Source: GCA-002726655 sp046582185
GTDB lineage: Bacteria; Pseudomonadota; Gammaproteobacteria; Pseudomonadales; Azotimanducaceae
Length of the DNA: 49,144 nucleotides
NCBI GenBank assembly: GCA_046582185.1
Contig: JAYGEX010000003.1
Coordinates: 1 to 49,144, forward strand
Direction: 5' to 3'
The notes beneath the pieces are model-generated. The model ran no database searches. It was not told the origin of the DNA and worked only from the letters and a program-made list of their open reading frames with translations. The translations under genes were made by a program, and so were the position numbers. The first letter of the stretch is position 1. The number at the start of each line of letters is the position of its first letter. Positions 27,010 through 34,698 of this stretch are shown here, in pieces.

Positions 27010-28366
27010 TTGATTTCTCCTGTAATCTATTTTCAACGATCGTCATAAATGAACGACCATGTAATTCTTCCAAGGTGATACCTGTTGCCAGAGCTTCTTC
27101 TTCAGACAAGGCGCCGCAGCTAATGCCGCTAACAAAAAAGTTTAATATTCCCTGAGCGGAAGCCGCATCATCAAAGGTATTACCAACCATGGAAGCCTGG
27201 GCGGCCTGGTTGATAAAGGTACCAAGGCGAGCCCTTGCATCTGCCAGGCCGCTAAGGAAGAAGTAGTAGACTGCAACATAACGAATTGGCAGTTGCGCCG
27301 GATTCAAGTCCCAGCTTTGATAAAAGCCTTGCTTCAGGGAATGCATAATATTGGTGAAGTGGATGCGCCACGCATCATGTACGACAGATCTGTTTTCCAA
27401 TAACTGATCTTTACTTAGGTCAGCACCTTTATGCGGCGGGATGGGCATCGTATTGGTAATGCCATCACAAAGTGTCACGCTGGTGCCCGTAAGTGATACT
27501 TGCATCATTTGCCTGGCAAAGTCTGCAGAGGGGTGCCTGTGATCCTGATGGTTAGATGCGATATTACACGTTGCCGTGTAGTCATAGGTCCCCAGTATTG
27601 CTGATGATACTCGGCCATCTCCAGCATCCACCAACGCAGGTATACCGCACTCCCCTGTTGGGTTAAATACTGACTGGACTGTCTCAATCATAATTTCAAT
27701 TTTCACTGTTCCGGCTTCCATGCCGCACGCAACTTCGAGTACATTCAGACAATTTGACAGGACGGCAACTTGCTCAGGGCTCGTCACTTTCGGCAAGGTC
27801 ACAAAAAATGGATTGGGTAAAATACCATTGGTAATGGACGTTAATGTAGAGATGAATATATCCAGTGTCCTGAGTGCACGGACCTTGGATTCCTCGGTCA
27901 GCGCTTTGATTCTAATGCCAGTGAACGGTGGCAGGTCATCAGCCTCCATACCTGCGGCCATTGCCTCTGCGGCAGAGACGGCGTGAGCGTCCTCCTCGGC
28001 ATCAGCTCTGACGCCGTAACCATCTTCAAAATCAACTCTCTGATCTTCTACAGGCTCACTGCTCAGCTTCTCAATGGTACGTTGATATACTCTGTGCCAG
28101 GTATCGGCTGAATCAGAGCCACTATCAAGTTCCAGGGCTTGTACCAATTCGTTGGCATTTCCTGCGTAAGTTTTAAAGTGTTTTAAGGCAAGGCCGCCGA
28201 GCTTGGCTGCTATTCCTTGCTTATACAGATTCGCTCCACCGTAGAGGGTATGGACAGCTTGTCTTGAAACCTGGATCCCGGGATATTTTTTAGCGAACTC
28301 CTCATTAGCAGCGGCCAATCGATCCAACAAGGGGGCCAGTTCAAGGCCGGTCAATCGTTGTTCCAC
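27002..28366 (-). CDS. HpcH/HpaI aldolase / citrate-lyase-beta-like protein
   Basis: A 454-residue protein of the phosphoenolpyruvate/TIM-barrel superfamily. The N-terminal VSRQAVHTLYGGANLYKQG and the inserted acidic region (VEDQRVDFEDGYG) resemble the DUF6986-type long aldolases. Core barrel signatures are IRIKALTEES, VTLPKVTSPEQVAV, VKIEIMIETVQSVF and SAILGTYDYTA, with the expected Mg2+-ligand acidic residues. A GTG start follows TGGAG with an 8-base spacer. It overlaps the downstream methylsuccinyl-CoA-dehydrogenase-like gene by 8 bases, implying a joint step, possibly C-C cleavage or formation on a CoA ester. A malyl/methylmalyl-CoA lyase role is suggested by context but not shown. Confidence 0.8.
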   Translation of the reverse strand: MEQRLTGLELAPLLDRLAAANEEFAKKYPGIQVSRQAVHTLYGGANLYKQGIAAKLGGLALKHFKTYAGNANELVQALELDSGSDSADTWHRVYQRTIEKLSSEPVEDQRVDFEDGYGVRADAEEDAHAVSAAEAMAAGMEADDLPPFTGIRIKALTEESKVRALRTLDIFISTLTSITNGILPNPFFVTLPKVTSPEQVAVLSNCLNVLEVACGMEAGTVKIEIMIETVQSVFNPTGECGIPALVDAGDGRVSSAILGTYDYTATCNIASNHQDHRHPSADFARQMMQVSLTGTSVTLCDGITNTMPIPPHKGADLSKDQLLENRSVVHDAWRIHFTNIMHSLKQGFYQSWDLNPAQLPIRYVAVYYFFLSGLADARARLGTFINQAAQASMVGNTFDDAASAQGILNFFVSGISCGALSEEEALATGITLEELHGRSFMTIVENRLQEKSSE

Positions 28367-28425
28367 TTGTTGCTCCAGAGAATTAAAAGGGGCAATTCTA
28401 AACCATGATGATGAAAATTGTTTCT

Positions 28426-29013
28426 CTAGGTAGTGTCATCCCTTGGAAGGACGTCGTCGAAGACCTCCAGGGACTTCCATTGCGCCACAGGCGTTTCAAC
28501 GCCAGACATGGGCACAAATTTGGATTGGCTGCTCTTACCGTGATCATGGATATAGCGCGGGCAATTAACGAACAGGTTGCGTACTTTTATTCGTACGATG
28601 TATTGAGCTTCGAGCCACTCATCCAGCAAAAGATCGTTATCGTCAATAGTTGCCGTACCATGAAGTCGTAAGCGATTGGGCGTCTCAAAGCTGATAAAGA
28701 GCAATCCAACATCACTATTGCTGTTCAGGTTTCCTGCAGTCAGGAACATACCATTACCGTCATAACCCGGAAAGGCAATCGTGCGGCTATCCAGGACGCG
28801 GATGAATCCGGCAGCGCCACCCTTATAGGACACGGTCGGCCTGCCCTCGTCATCCACGGTACTGATAAAAAACATATTCAGAGACTCTATGAACGCCTTG
28901 TCTTTATCAGAGATCTCATCATGAATGATGAGATCATTCATCCGGTCGGCCAGACGCCGTGAGTCAAACTTATCCTGCAAGTCCCGATTACCCTTGTGAT
29001 AAATATCACCCAT
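28426..29013 (-). CDS. Pyridoxamine 5'-phosphate oxidase family protein
   Basis: A 195-residue cytosolic split-barrel flavoprotein of the PPOX class. It shows GDIYHKGNRDLQDKFDSRRLADRM (N-terminal signature of the subfamily), MFFISTVDDEGRPTVSYKGG, IAFPGYDGNGMFLTAGN, and DVGLLFISF then LRLHGTATI. Such proteins bind FMN or F420; the substrate is unknown. The start is placed at ATG 29013, seven bases after GGGGA, rather than the TTG two codons earlier. It is a single gene 59 bp from the HpcH/HpaI-like gene. Confidence 0.85.
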   Translation of the reverse strand: MGDIYHKGNRDLQDKFDSRRLADRMNDLIIHDEISDKDKAFIESLNMFFISTVDDEGRPTVSYKGGAAGFIRVLDSRTIAFPGYDGNGMFLTAGNLNSNSDVGLLFISFETPNRLRLHGTATIDDNDLLLDEWLEAQYIVRIKVRNLFVNCPRYIHDHGKSSQSKFVPMSGVETPVAQWKSLEVFDDVLPRDDTT

Positions 29014-29053
29014 CCGCAAATCCCCGAATCTTCAACTACAAAGATTATCTCTC

Positions 29054-29110
29054 AATAAAAGGGGCCAGGTACACTTTCTCTTGAAGAGAATGTACCTGGC
29101 TCCTTTTATT
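29054..29110. repeat. Long near-perfect palindrome, REP-like, also a possible terminator
   Basis: Left arm AATAAAAGGGGCCAGGTACA and a right arm ending TGTACCTGGCTCCTTTTATT are almost exact inverses around a short CTCTTGAAGAG centre. The hairpin sits 2 bp from the lipoprotein stop, with A-rich and T-rich ends, so it could terminate transcription in either direction. Its GGGGCCAGGTACAC ... GTACCTGGC style resembles palindromic repeats dispersed in gammaproteobacterial genomes. A matching right half occurs at 29504-29525. Confidence 0.75.
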
Positions 29111-29111
29111 A

Positions 29112-29450
29112 CTACCCTGTCTGTTTAGCTCGCACGGTCTGGATCCACATTTTTTGAGTTTTGTGTTCGGTTTCCAGCTCAAACTGCGAGTATTTGCCGT
29201 CTCCTGGCATCATAACGGTGCGAACAAACTCAACTTCCCGGGGCATATAGTTGCGGATCTTGATGCATTTGCCTTCCTGTATCAGGGCCCTCTCGATTGC
29301 GGGTTCTGTCGCTGCTAATAGCAGGGGCAAGTCGTTGCACACGAGACCGGAAACCATTCCCCTTTCAGGGTCGGCGAGGCTGTTTAGTGATCCTCCACAG
29401 GCACTAAGGCCGGTAAGTGATAGTAGAAGCGCTATGATCTTTGTGTTCAT
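29112..29450 (-). CDS. Small lipoprotein
   Basis: A 112-residue protein with a lipoprotein signal: MNTKIIALLLSLTGLSACGG, with lipidation expected at C18. The mature part has one further pair of cysteines (LVCNDL, GKCIKIRNYMP). It is flanked on both sides by copies of the same palindromic repeat (29054-29110 and half-copy 29504-29525). No family recognised; probably outer-membrane anchored. Confidence 0.75.
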   Translation of the reverse strand: MNTKIIALLLSLTGLSACGGSLNSLADPERGMVSGLVCNDLPLLLAATEPAIERALIQEGKCIKIRNYMPREVEFVRTVMMPGDGKYSQFELETEHKTQKMWIQTVRAKQTG

Positions 29451-29503
29451 TATTGGTGAAACTCCTTGAGCGGGAAGGAATTCAGATTGTGAATCCGGTG
29501 ATT

Positions 29504-29525
29504 AAATGTATCTGGCCCCTTTTAG
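29504..29525. repeat. Half copy of the 29054 palindrome
   Basis: AATGTATCTGGCCCCTTTTA repeats the right arm of the palindrome at 29054-29110 with a single-base difference in the GTAC core. It lies between the divergent lipoprotein and hemF genes. Confidence 0.6.
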
Positions 29526-29598
29526 TTGTTATCGGTCAGTGTAATTAAAGCTGAAATTGTTTAAGGTTCGACGAAATCTATCACGCTCAAATCTAGCC

Positions 29599-30534
29599 AT
29601 GACCAAACTAATTGACGTTACACCTGACATGGATGCTGTAAAGCGTTACTTCTTTAATCTACAGACCAAGATCTGTGATGCTTTTGCCAAGGTTGATGGT
29701 GGGGCTGAGTTTAGTATTGAAGACGTTAAAACGGATACCGGCGGACATTCGCGGCCACGGGTGATTGACGCAGGCACTTATATTGAGAGAGGTGCAGTCC
29801 AATATTCTCATAGCGTTGGCGCGTCGTTGCCGCCAGCTGCCAGCGAGCGTAACCCGCATCTGGAAGGAAAGGGCTTTGAGGCTGCCGCTATCTCCATGAT
29901 TATTCACCCTCGCAATCCTTATGCACCTACCTTTCACGCTAATCTTCGCTTCTTCCTCGTTGATAAGGAGAACTGGTATTTTGGTGGTGGCTTTGACCTG
30001 ACGCCGTATTATCCCTTTGCGGAAGATGTACTGCACTGGCATCAGATTGCACGAAGTGCCTGCGATGGCGTGCAAGGTGAATCTGGCGATGAGGTCTATA
30101 AGCGCCTGAAGACCTGGTGCGATGAGTATTTTTACTTATCTCATCGGCAAGAACCACGCGGTGTTGGCGGCCTGTTCTTTGATGATTGGACGCAAGGTGG
30201 CTTTGAAAATAGCTTTGAATTCGTCCAGCGGGTCGGAGATTGCATTCTGCCCGCATATCAACCTATTCTTGAGAAGAGAAAAAACACACCATACGGCGAA
30301 CGCGAAGAGGAATTTCTCCTCTATCGTCGGGGACGTTATGCGGAATTCAACCTGGCGATAGACCGAGGAACAAAATATGGTATCCAGTCAGGAAGACGCA
30401 TAGAGTCTGTGCTGGCATCGATGCCCCCTAGAGCTATATGGAAGTACAATTGGCAGCCAGAACCCGGGAGTCCGGAAAGTGACCTCTACGACAACTATCT
30501 GCGGCCCAGGGACTGGCTCTCGGAACTTAGTTAG
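29599..30534 (+). CDS. hemF: Oxygen-dependent coproporphyrinogen III oxidase
   Basis: Converts coproporphyrinogen III to protoporphyrinogen IX with O2, in haem synthesis. The 311-residue protein has the full HemF signature set: GAVQYSHSVGASLPPAA, FHANLRFFLVD, WYFGGGFDLTPYYPF, CDEYFYLSHRQEPRGVGGLFFDDW, FLLYRRGRYAEFNL and SVLASMPPRAIWKYNW. The ATG at 29599 is chosen over a TTG 14 codons upstream because it matches the usual N-terminus; no strong ribosome-binding site is visible for either. The gene indicates aerobic haem synthesis. Confidence 0.96.
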   Translation: MTKLIDVTPDMDAVKRYFFNLQTKICDAFAKVDGGAEFSIEDVKTDTGGHSRPRVIDAGTYIERGAVQYSHSVGASLPPAASERNPHLEGKGFEAAAISMIIHPRNPYAPTFHANLRFFLVDKENWYFGGGFDLTPYYPFAEDVLHWHQIARSACDGVQGESGDEVYKRLKTWCDEYFYLSHRQEPRGVGGLFFDDWTQGGFENSFEFVQRVGDCILPAYQPILEKRKNTPYGEREEEFLLYRRGRYAEFNLAIDRGTKYGIQSGRRIESVLASMPPRAIWKYNWQPEPGSPESDLYDNYLRPRDWLSELS

Positions 30535-30635
30535 CAAACTACAGTACCGATGATCCTGACATCCGGGCGACAGTCATCTAATCAATTTATTTCTATATAT
30601 TACCTCATTAAGAAACTGTAACTGATTGAATTAAA

Positions 30636-31790
30636 ATGAAATTTGAAAGTAAGTTACCTACTGTCGGAACCACAATCTTCACTGTAATGTCGCAGATGGC
30701 GAATGAGACAGGTGCCATTAACCTGTCTCAGGGCTTCCCGGATTTCGAACCACCCGCTGTACTTCTGGACATGGTAGAGAAATATCTCAAATCAGGGCAT
30801 AACCAGTACCCACCGATGATGGGCATCGCCTATCTTCGCGAACAGATCGCTGCAAAGATGCAAAAATCATACGCCGTCGAAGTAGATCCTGATGTGGAGA
30901 TAACAGTTACGTCTGGTGCGACTGAAGCCCTGTTTGTTGCAATACAGACTGTGGTGAGGTCTGGCGACGAAGTGATCGTCTTTGATCCTGCATATGACTC
31001 CTACGAACCCAGCGTTACCCTCGCTGGCGGCAAGACGATTCATGTTCCTTTGTCATCCCCTGATTTCCAGATCGACTTTGATAGATTAGAGTCCGCCATC
31101 AGCAGCAAGACGCGGCTAATCATCGTCAATTCTCCCCATAACCCCAGCGGCAGTGTTTTCAGCAGGCAAGACGTCGACAAACTTGCAGAACTCACCCGCA
31201 ACCATGAGCTGTTTTTCCTCTCCGATGAGGTATATGAACACATGATCTTTGACGGCGCCTCTCATGTGACCTTGCTCGCTAATGAGGAGTTGAGGCAGAA
31301 GACCTTCGTGGTCTCATCGTTTGGCAAGACCTATCACGCAACAGGCTGGAAAATTGCCTACTGCATCGCCCCGGGTGAAATGACTCAGGAGTTCAGGAAG
31401 ATACACCAGTTTGTTACCTTCACGACTCACACGCCCACACAATGGGCCATAGCAGAATACATGGATCATTATCCCGAGCACTATCTTGATCTGCCAAAAT
31501 TCTATCAATCGAAGCGGGATGTGTTTAATTCAGCAATGGAAGATTCAGGCTTCAGGCTGAAGCCAAGCGCAGGTACCTATTTCCAGTTGGCAGATTATTC
31601 AGCACTATCCGACATGAATGACCGCGACTTTTCAATCTATCTGACGCGTGAGATCGGCGTCGCCGCCATCCCCATATCAGCCTTCTACGAGAGCCCACCT
31701 GATGACCGTATCGTTCGATTTTGTTTTGCCAAGCAGGATTCGACCATTATCGAAGCAGCAAACATGCTCTGCGGGATTCCCAGGCGATGA
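30636..31790 (+). CDS. Methionine-type aminotransferase (YbdL-like)
   Basis: A 384-residue class I/II PLP enzyme. It shows LSQGFPDFEPP, TSGATEALFVAIQ, NSPHNPSG, LSDEVYEHM and the Schiff-base lysine K231 in SSFGKTYHATGWK. This fold-type I subgroup (YbdL/kynurenine aminotransferase-like) transaminates methionine and glutamine-linked 2-oxo acids. The stop overlaps the start of an omega-amidase gene (ATGA), the classic pairing. In it, transamination with glutamine produces 2-oxoglutaramate, which the amidase removes, driving methionine salvage. Confidence 0.93.
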   Translation: MKFESKLPTVGTTIFTVMSQMANETGAINLSQGFPDFEPPAVLLDMVEKYLKSGHNQYPPMMGIAYLREQIAAKMQKSYAVEVDPDVEITVTSGATEALFVAIQTVVRSGDEVIVFDPAYDSYEPSVTLAGGKTIHVPLSSPDFQIDFDRLESAISSKTRLIIVNSPHNPSGSVFSRQDVDKLAELTRNHELFFLSDEVYEHMIFDGASHVTLLANEELRQKTFVVSSFGKTYHATGWKIAYCIAPGEMTQEFRKIHQFVTFTTHTPTQWAIAEYMDHYPEHYLDLPKFYQSKRDVFNSAMEDSGFRLKPSAGTYFQLADYSALSDMNDRDFSIYLTREIGVAAIPISAFYESPPDDRIVRFCFAKQDSTIIEAANMLCGIPRR

Positions 31791-32581
31791 ATACTTTAGA
31801 ACAACTGAAGGTAAGCCTGGTACAGACTGAATTGATTTGGGAGAAGCCATCAGAGAACAGATCCCGTATTGGTAAATTCATTAATGAAGCCGAAAAATCC
31901 GATCTCATTGTCCTGCCGGAGATGTTTTCCACCGGCTTCTCCATGAATTCATCCGCTATGGCAGAAGCCATGGATGGACCCACAGTTAAGTGGATGTTGG
32001 ATCAGGCCCGAAGTCTTGAAACATATATATGCGGCAGCCTGATCATTGAAGAAAGAGGTCAGTTCTACAACCGATTTATATGGGCCCAGCCTGATGGCGA
32101 ACTTCAGTACTATGACAAGAGGCACTTATTTCGCATGTCCGCAGAGAACGATCATTATTCAGGTGGCAGAGAGAAACTTTTCCTTGAACTCAAGGGATTT
32201 CGAATCTGCCCTCAAATTTGCTACGACCTGAGATTTCCCGCGTGGAGCCGAAATGACGCCAACAATGATAGTGGCTACGACTTGCTGTTATATGTTGCCA
32301 ATTGGCCGTCGGTCAGGCGAGACCATTGGACATCGCTTCTCAAGGCAAGGGCGATAGAAAATCTATGCTACACGATAGGTGTAAACAGGATAGGTATCGA
32401 TGGCAATGATGTATTGTACGCTGGCGATTCGGTGTGCCTCGACTATAACGGCCAAACGATGCTCGACTTGAAGAGCCAAAATGAGATAGCAAACATAACC
32501 CTGAACAAGCATTCATTACTTGAATACCGGAATAGTTTTCCGGCCCATCTGGATGCGGATTGTTATACAGTAGATTTATGA
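31787..32581 (+). CDS. Omega-amidase / nitrilase superfamily hydrolase (YafV-like)
   Basis: A 264-residue carbon-nitrogen hydrolase with the nitrilase triad: E45 in VLPEMFSTGF, K111 in YYDKRHLF and C145 in CPQICYDLRFP. These motif contexts are those of the YafV/Nit2 omega-amidases acting on 2-oxoglutaramate and 2-oxosuccinamate. Start ATG 31787 overlaps the aminotransferase stop, so the two are translationally coupled and should act in sequence. Confidence 0.93.
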   Translation: MNTLEQLKVSLVQTELIWEKPSENRSRIGKFINEAEKSDLIVLPEMFSTGFSMNSSAMAEAMDGPTVKWMLDQARSLETYICGSLIIEERGQFYNRFIWAQPDGELQYYDKRHLFRMSAENDHYSGGREKLFLELKGFRICPQICYDLRFPAWSRNDANNDSGYDLLLYVANWPSVRRDHWTSLLKARAIENLCYTIGVNRIGIDGNDVLYAGDSVCLDYNGQTMLDLKSQNEIANITLNKHSLLEYRNSFPAHLDADCYTVDL

Positions 32582-32705
32582 GCGCAAACACAGGCACGAA
32601 CTTAAAAACCCCAGTGCTGCAAGGATTGCTTCCAGCCGCATAGCTTCAGTTAGACTAGGCTGAAATTTAACCCATATTAATTTACAAATAAATCGGAGAA
32701 GTTAC

Positions 32706-33944
32706 ATGACCCATCTAAAATTTGGTGCCTTCCTCGCGCCCCACCATCCAATTGGTGAACATCCAATGCTCCAGTTCCAGAGAGATCTGGATTTAGTCGA
32801 ATTACTGGACAAGCTGGGATACGACGAATTTTGGTGCGGTGAACATCACTCCACAGGCTGGGAGATGATCGCGTCACCTGAGATGTTCCTGGCAGCAGCA
32901 GGTCAGAGAAGTCACCGGATCAAACTGGGTACTGGCGTTGTATCGCTACCCTACCACCACCCTTTCAATGTCGCGCAGCGAATGGTTCAGCTGGATCACA
33001 TGACCGGCGGGAGGGCGATATTTGGCTCCGGGCCTGGTGCCCTGCCTTCTGATGCGCATACCCTGAACATTGATCCAATGCTTCAACGCGACCGTCAGGA
33101 TGAGGCAATTGGTGTTATCCGCAGATTACTCGCCGGTGAAGACCGATTCGACTACGAATGTGAATGGTTCACCATGAAGGATGCAAAGCTGCAATTGCTG
33201 CCCCTGCAGGAAGATATGCCCTTTGCGGTGGCCTCCATGATCAGCCCATCAGGAATGACCTTGGCCGGTAAACACCGCACCGGTGTGCTTTCAATTGGTT
33301 CGATGTCCACGGCCGGTCTGCAGGCGCTGCCAACTCAATGGAGCTTTGCCGAAGAGTCGGCTGCGAAGCATGGTAATACCGTTGATAGAAAGGATTGGAG
33401 AATCGTCATGTCCTGGCACCTTGCTGAAACAAAGGCAAAGGCAAAGGAGCAGGCGAAACACGGCTTGCAGAGATGGCATAACGAATACACAGTAGGTACT
33501 CTAATGCGCCCCGGCGCCACAGAATTTGCAACGCCAGACATCGCTGTTGAAGAGACTGCATATGCAGAAGGCGCCGCGGCGGTTATTGGAACGCCTGACG
33601 ACTTGATAGAAGCAATCACAAAAATGATCGACATCACTGGCGGCTTCGGAACGGTTATTGGATTCGTGCACGACTGGGCAAATCCGCAGGATACCCTTAA
33701 TAGCTGGGACCTTGTTGCCAGATATGTGGTACCGGAAATCAATGGCTACCTGAAGAGCTATCGTGAATCCCAGAAATATGTCATTGAACATCGCGGCGTC
33801 TTTGACAGAGCCGGCGAAGCGGTTGTTTCGAAGATCATGGAGAACGAAAGAGCTGCAGCAGCCATGGCTGAAGAAGTCACAGCGCAGTCAGCGATGCACT
33901 CTCACAACGTACCCGACTTGCAGGAAGCAGCCAAGAAGAAGTAG
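32706..33944 (+). CDS. Luciferase-like flavin-dependent monooxygenase
   Basis: A 412-residue LLM-class oxidoreductase with a TIM-barrel FMN site. It shows YDEFWCGEHHSTGWEMIASPEMFLAA, KLGTGVVSLPYHHPFNVAQRM and LDHMTGGRAIFGSGPGALPSD; these match the limonene-monooxygenase-like subgroup. The C-terminus has an added lysine- and alanine-rich tail. The start follows CGGAGAAG with good spacing. It needs reduced flavin from a partner reductase that is not adjacent. The next gene, 27 bp on, is a PIG-L deacetylase. The substrate is unknown. Confidence 0.9.
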   Translation: MTHLKFGAFLAPHHPIGEHPMLQFQRDLDLVELLDKLGYDEFWCGEHHSTGWEMIASPEMFLAAAGQRSHRIKLGTGVVSLPYHHPFNVAQRMVQLDHMTGGRAIFGSGPGALPSDAHTLNIDPMLQRDRQDEAIGVIRRLLAGEDRFDYECEWFTMKDAKLQLLPLQEDMPFAVASMISPSGMTLAGKHRTGVLSIGSMSTAGLQALPTQWSFAEESAAKHGNTVDRKDWRIVMSWHLAETKAKAKEQAKHGLQRWHNEYTVGTLMRPGATEFATPDIAVEETAYAEGAAAVIGTPDDLIEAITKMIDITGGFGTVIGFVHDWANPQDTLNSWDLVARYVVPEINGYLKSYRESQKYVIEHRGVFDRAGEAVVSKIMENERAAAAMAEEVTAQSAMHSHNVPDLQEAAKKK

Positions 33945-33971
33945 CGCGATACTTGTTAGGGGAGAGTGCTA

Positions 33972-34676
33972 GTGGAAATCCAGCAAATACCGGCTAATGT
34001 TGAGAGAGCCCTGAGTATATCTGCGCACCCGGATGACAGTGAATTCTTCGCCGGAGGCACCCTGGCTCACTTGACCAGCAATGGCACTGAAGTGAGCCTC
34101 GTAGTGGCAACAGACGGAGCCAAAGGTGGCCGAAATATAGACAATGTTGCGCGGGTGCGCCGGCAGGAGCAGAAGAATGCGGCGGCCGAATTAGGCATAA
34201 AAAATATCATCAGCCTGGCTTACAAGGATGGCGAACTTACACCGGAAGATGCATTCCGGGTTCGACTGATTGAAATCATCAGGCAGGTCCGGCCGGATAT
34301 AATTTTCTGTCATCATCCGCAAACATTCTATAAGCAATACAAGGCAATCTCCGTTCTCGGACATAGTGACCATCGGGCTACAGGCACTGCGCTAATGGAA
34401 GCTGTTTACCCACGCGCCGGAAGCCCAAACTTCTATCCCGGCCTTGGCGGCGAACCCTGGTCCCCTCGAGAAATCTGGTTATTTGATTGTGAAAACCCTG
34501 ATCATACAGTTGATATCACTGCCGGATTTGCCCAAAAGATCAAGGCTTTGGAAGCCCATATTAGCCAGCTGGGCGCTGGAGGCGGCCTGCCAGATGCCGC
34601 TCGCAAGGTCGGACACTTCCATGGAAACGAATCCAGGCCGGCTGAAGTATTTGTACGGCTGATATTGCGAAAATAG
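33972..34676 (+). CDS. PIG-L (LmbE) family deacetylase
   Basis: A 234-residue zinc hydrolase. The metal motif A18-H19-P-D21-D22 sits near the start (ISAHPDDSEFFAGGTLAHL). A histidine-aspartate pair follows (GHSDHRATG) and a further zinc region near HHPQTFYKQYK. Family members remove N-acetyl groups from glucosamine-type compounds, as in mycothiol and bacillithiol synthesis. GTG 33972 is chosen, seven bases after GGGGAG, over GTG 33966. It follows the luciferase-like gene closely, suggesting a shared transcript. Confidence 0.9.
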   Translation: MEIQQIPANVERALSISAHPDDSEFFAGGTLAHLTSNGTEVSLVVATDGAKGGRNIDNVARVRRQEQKNAAAELGIKNIISLAYKDGELTPEDAFRVRLIEIIRQVRPDIIFCHHPQTFYKQYKAISVLGHSDHRATGTALMEAVYPRAGSPNFYPGLGGEPWSPREIWLFDCENPDHTVDITAGFAQKIKALEAHISQLGAGGGLPDAARKVGHFHGNESRPAEVFVRLILRK

Positions 34677-34698
34677 CATCTGTTTCAATGGTCAGGTA

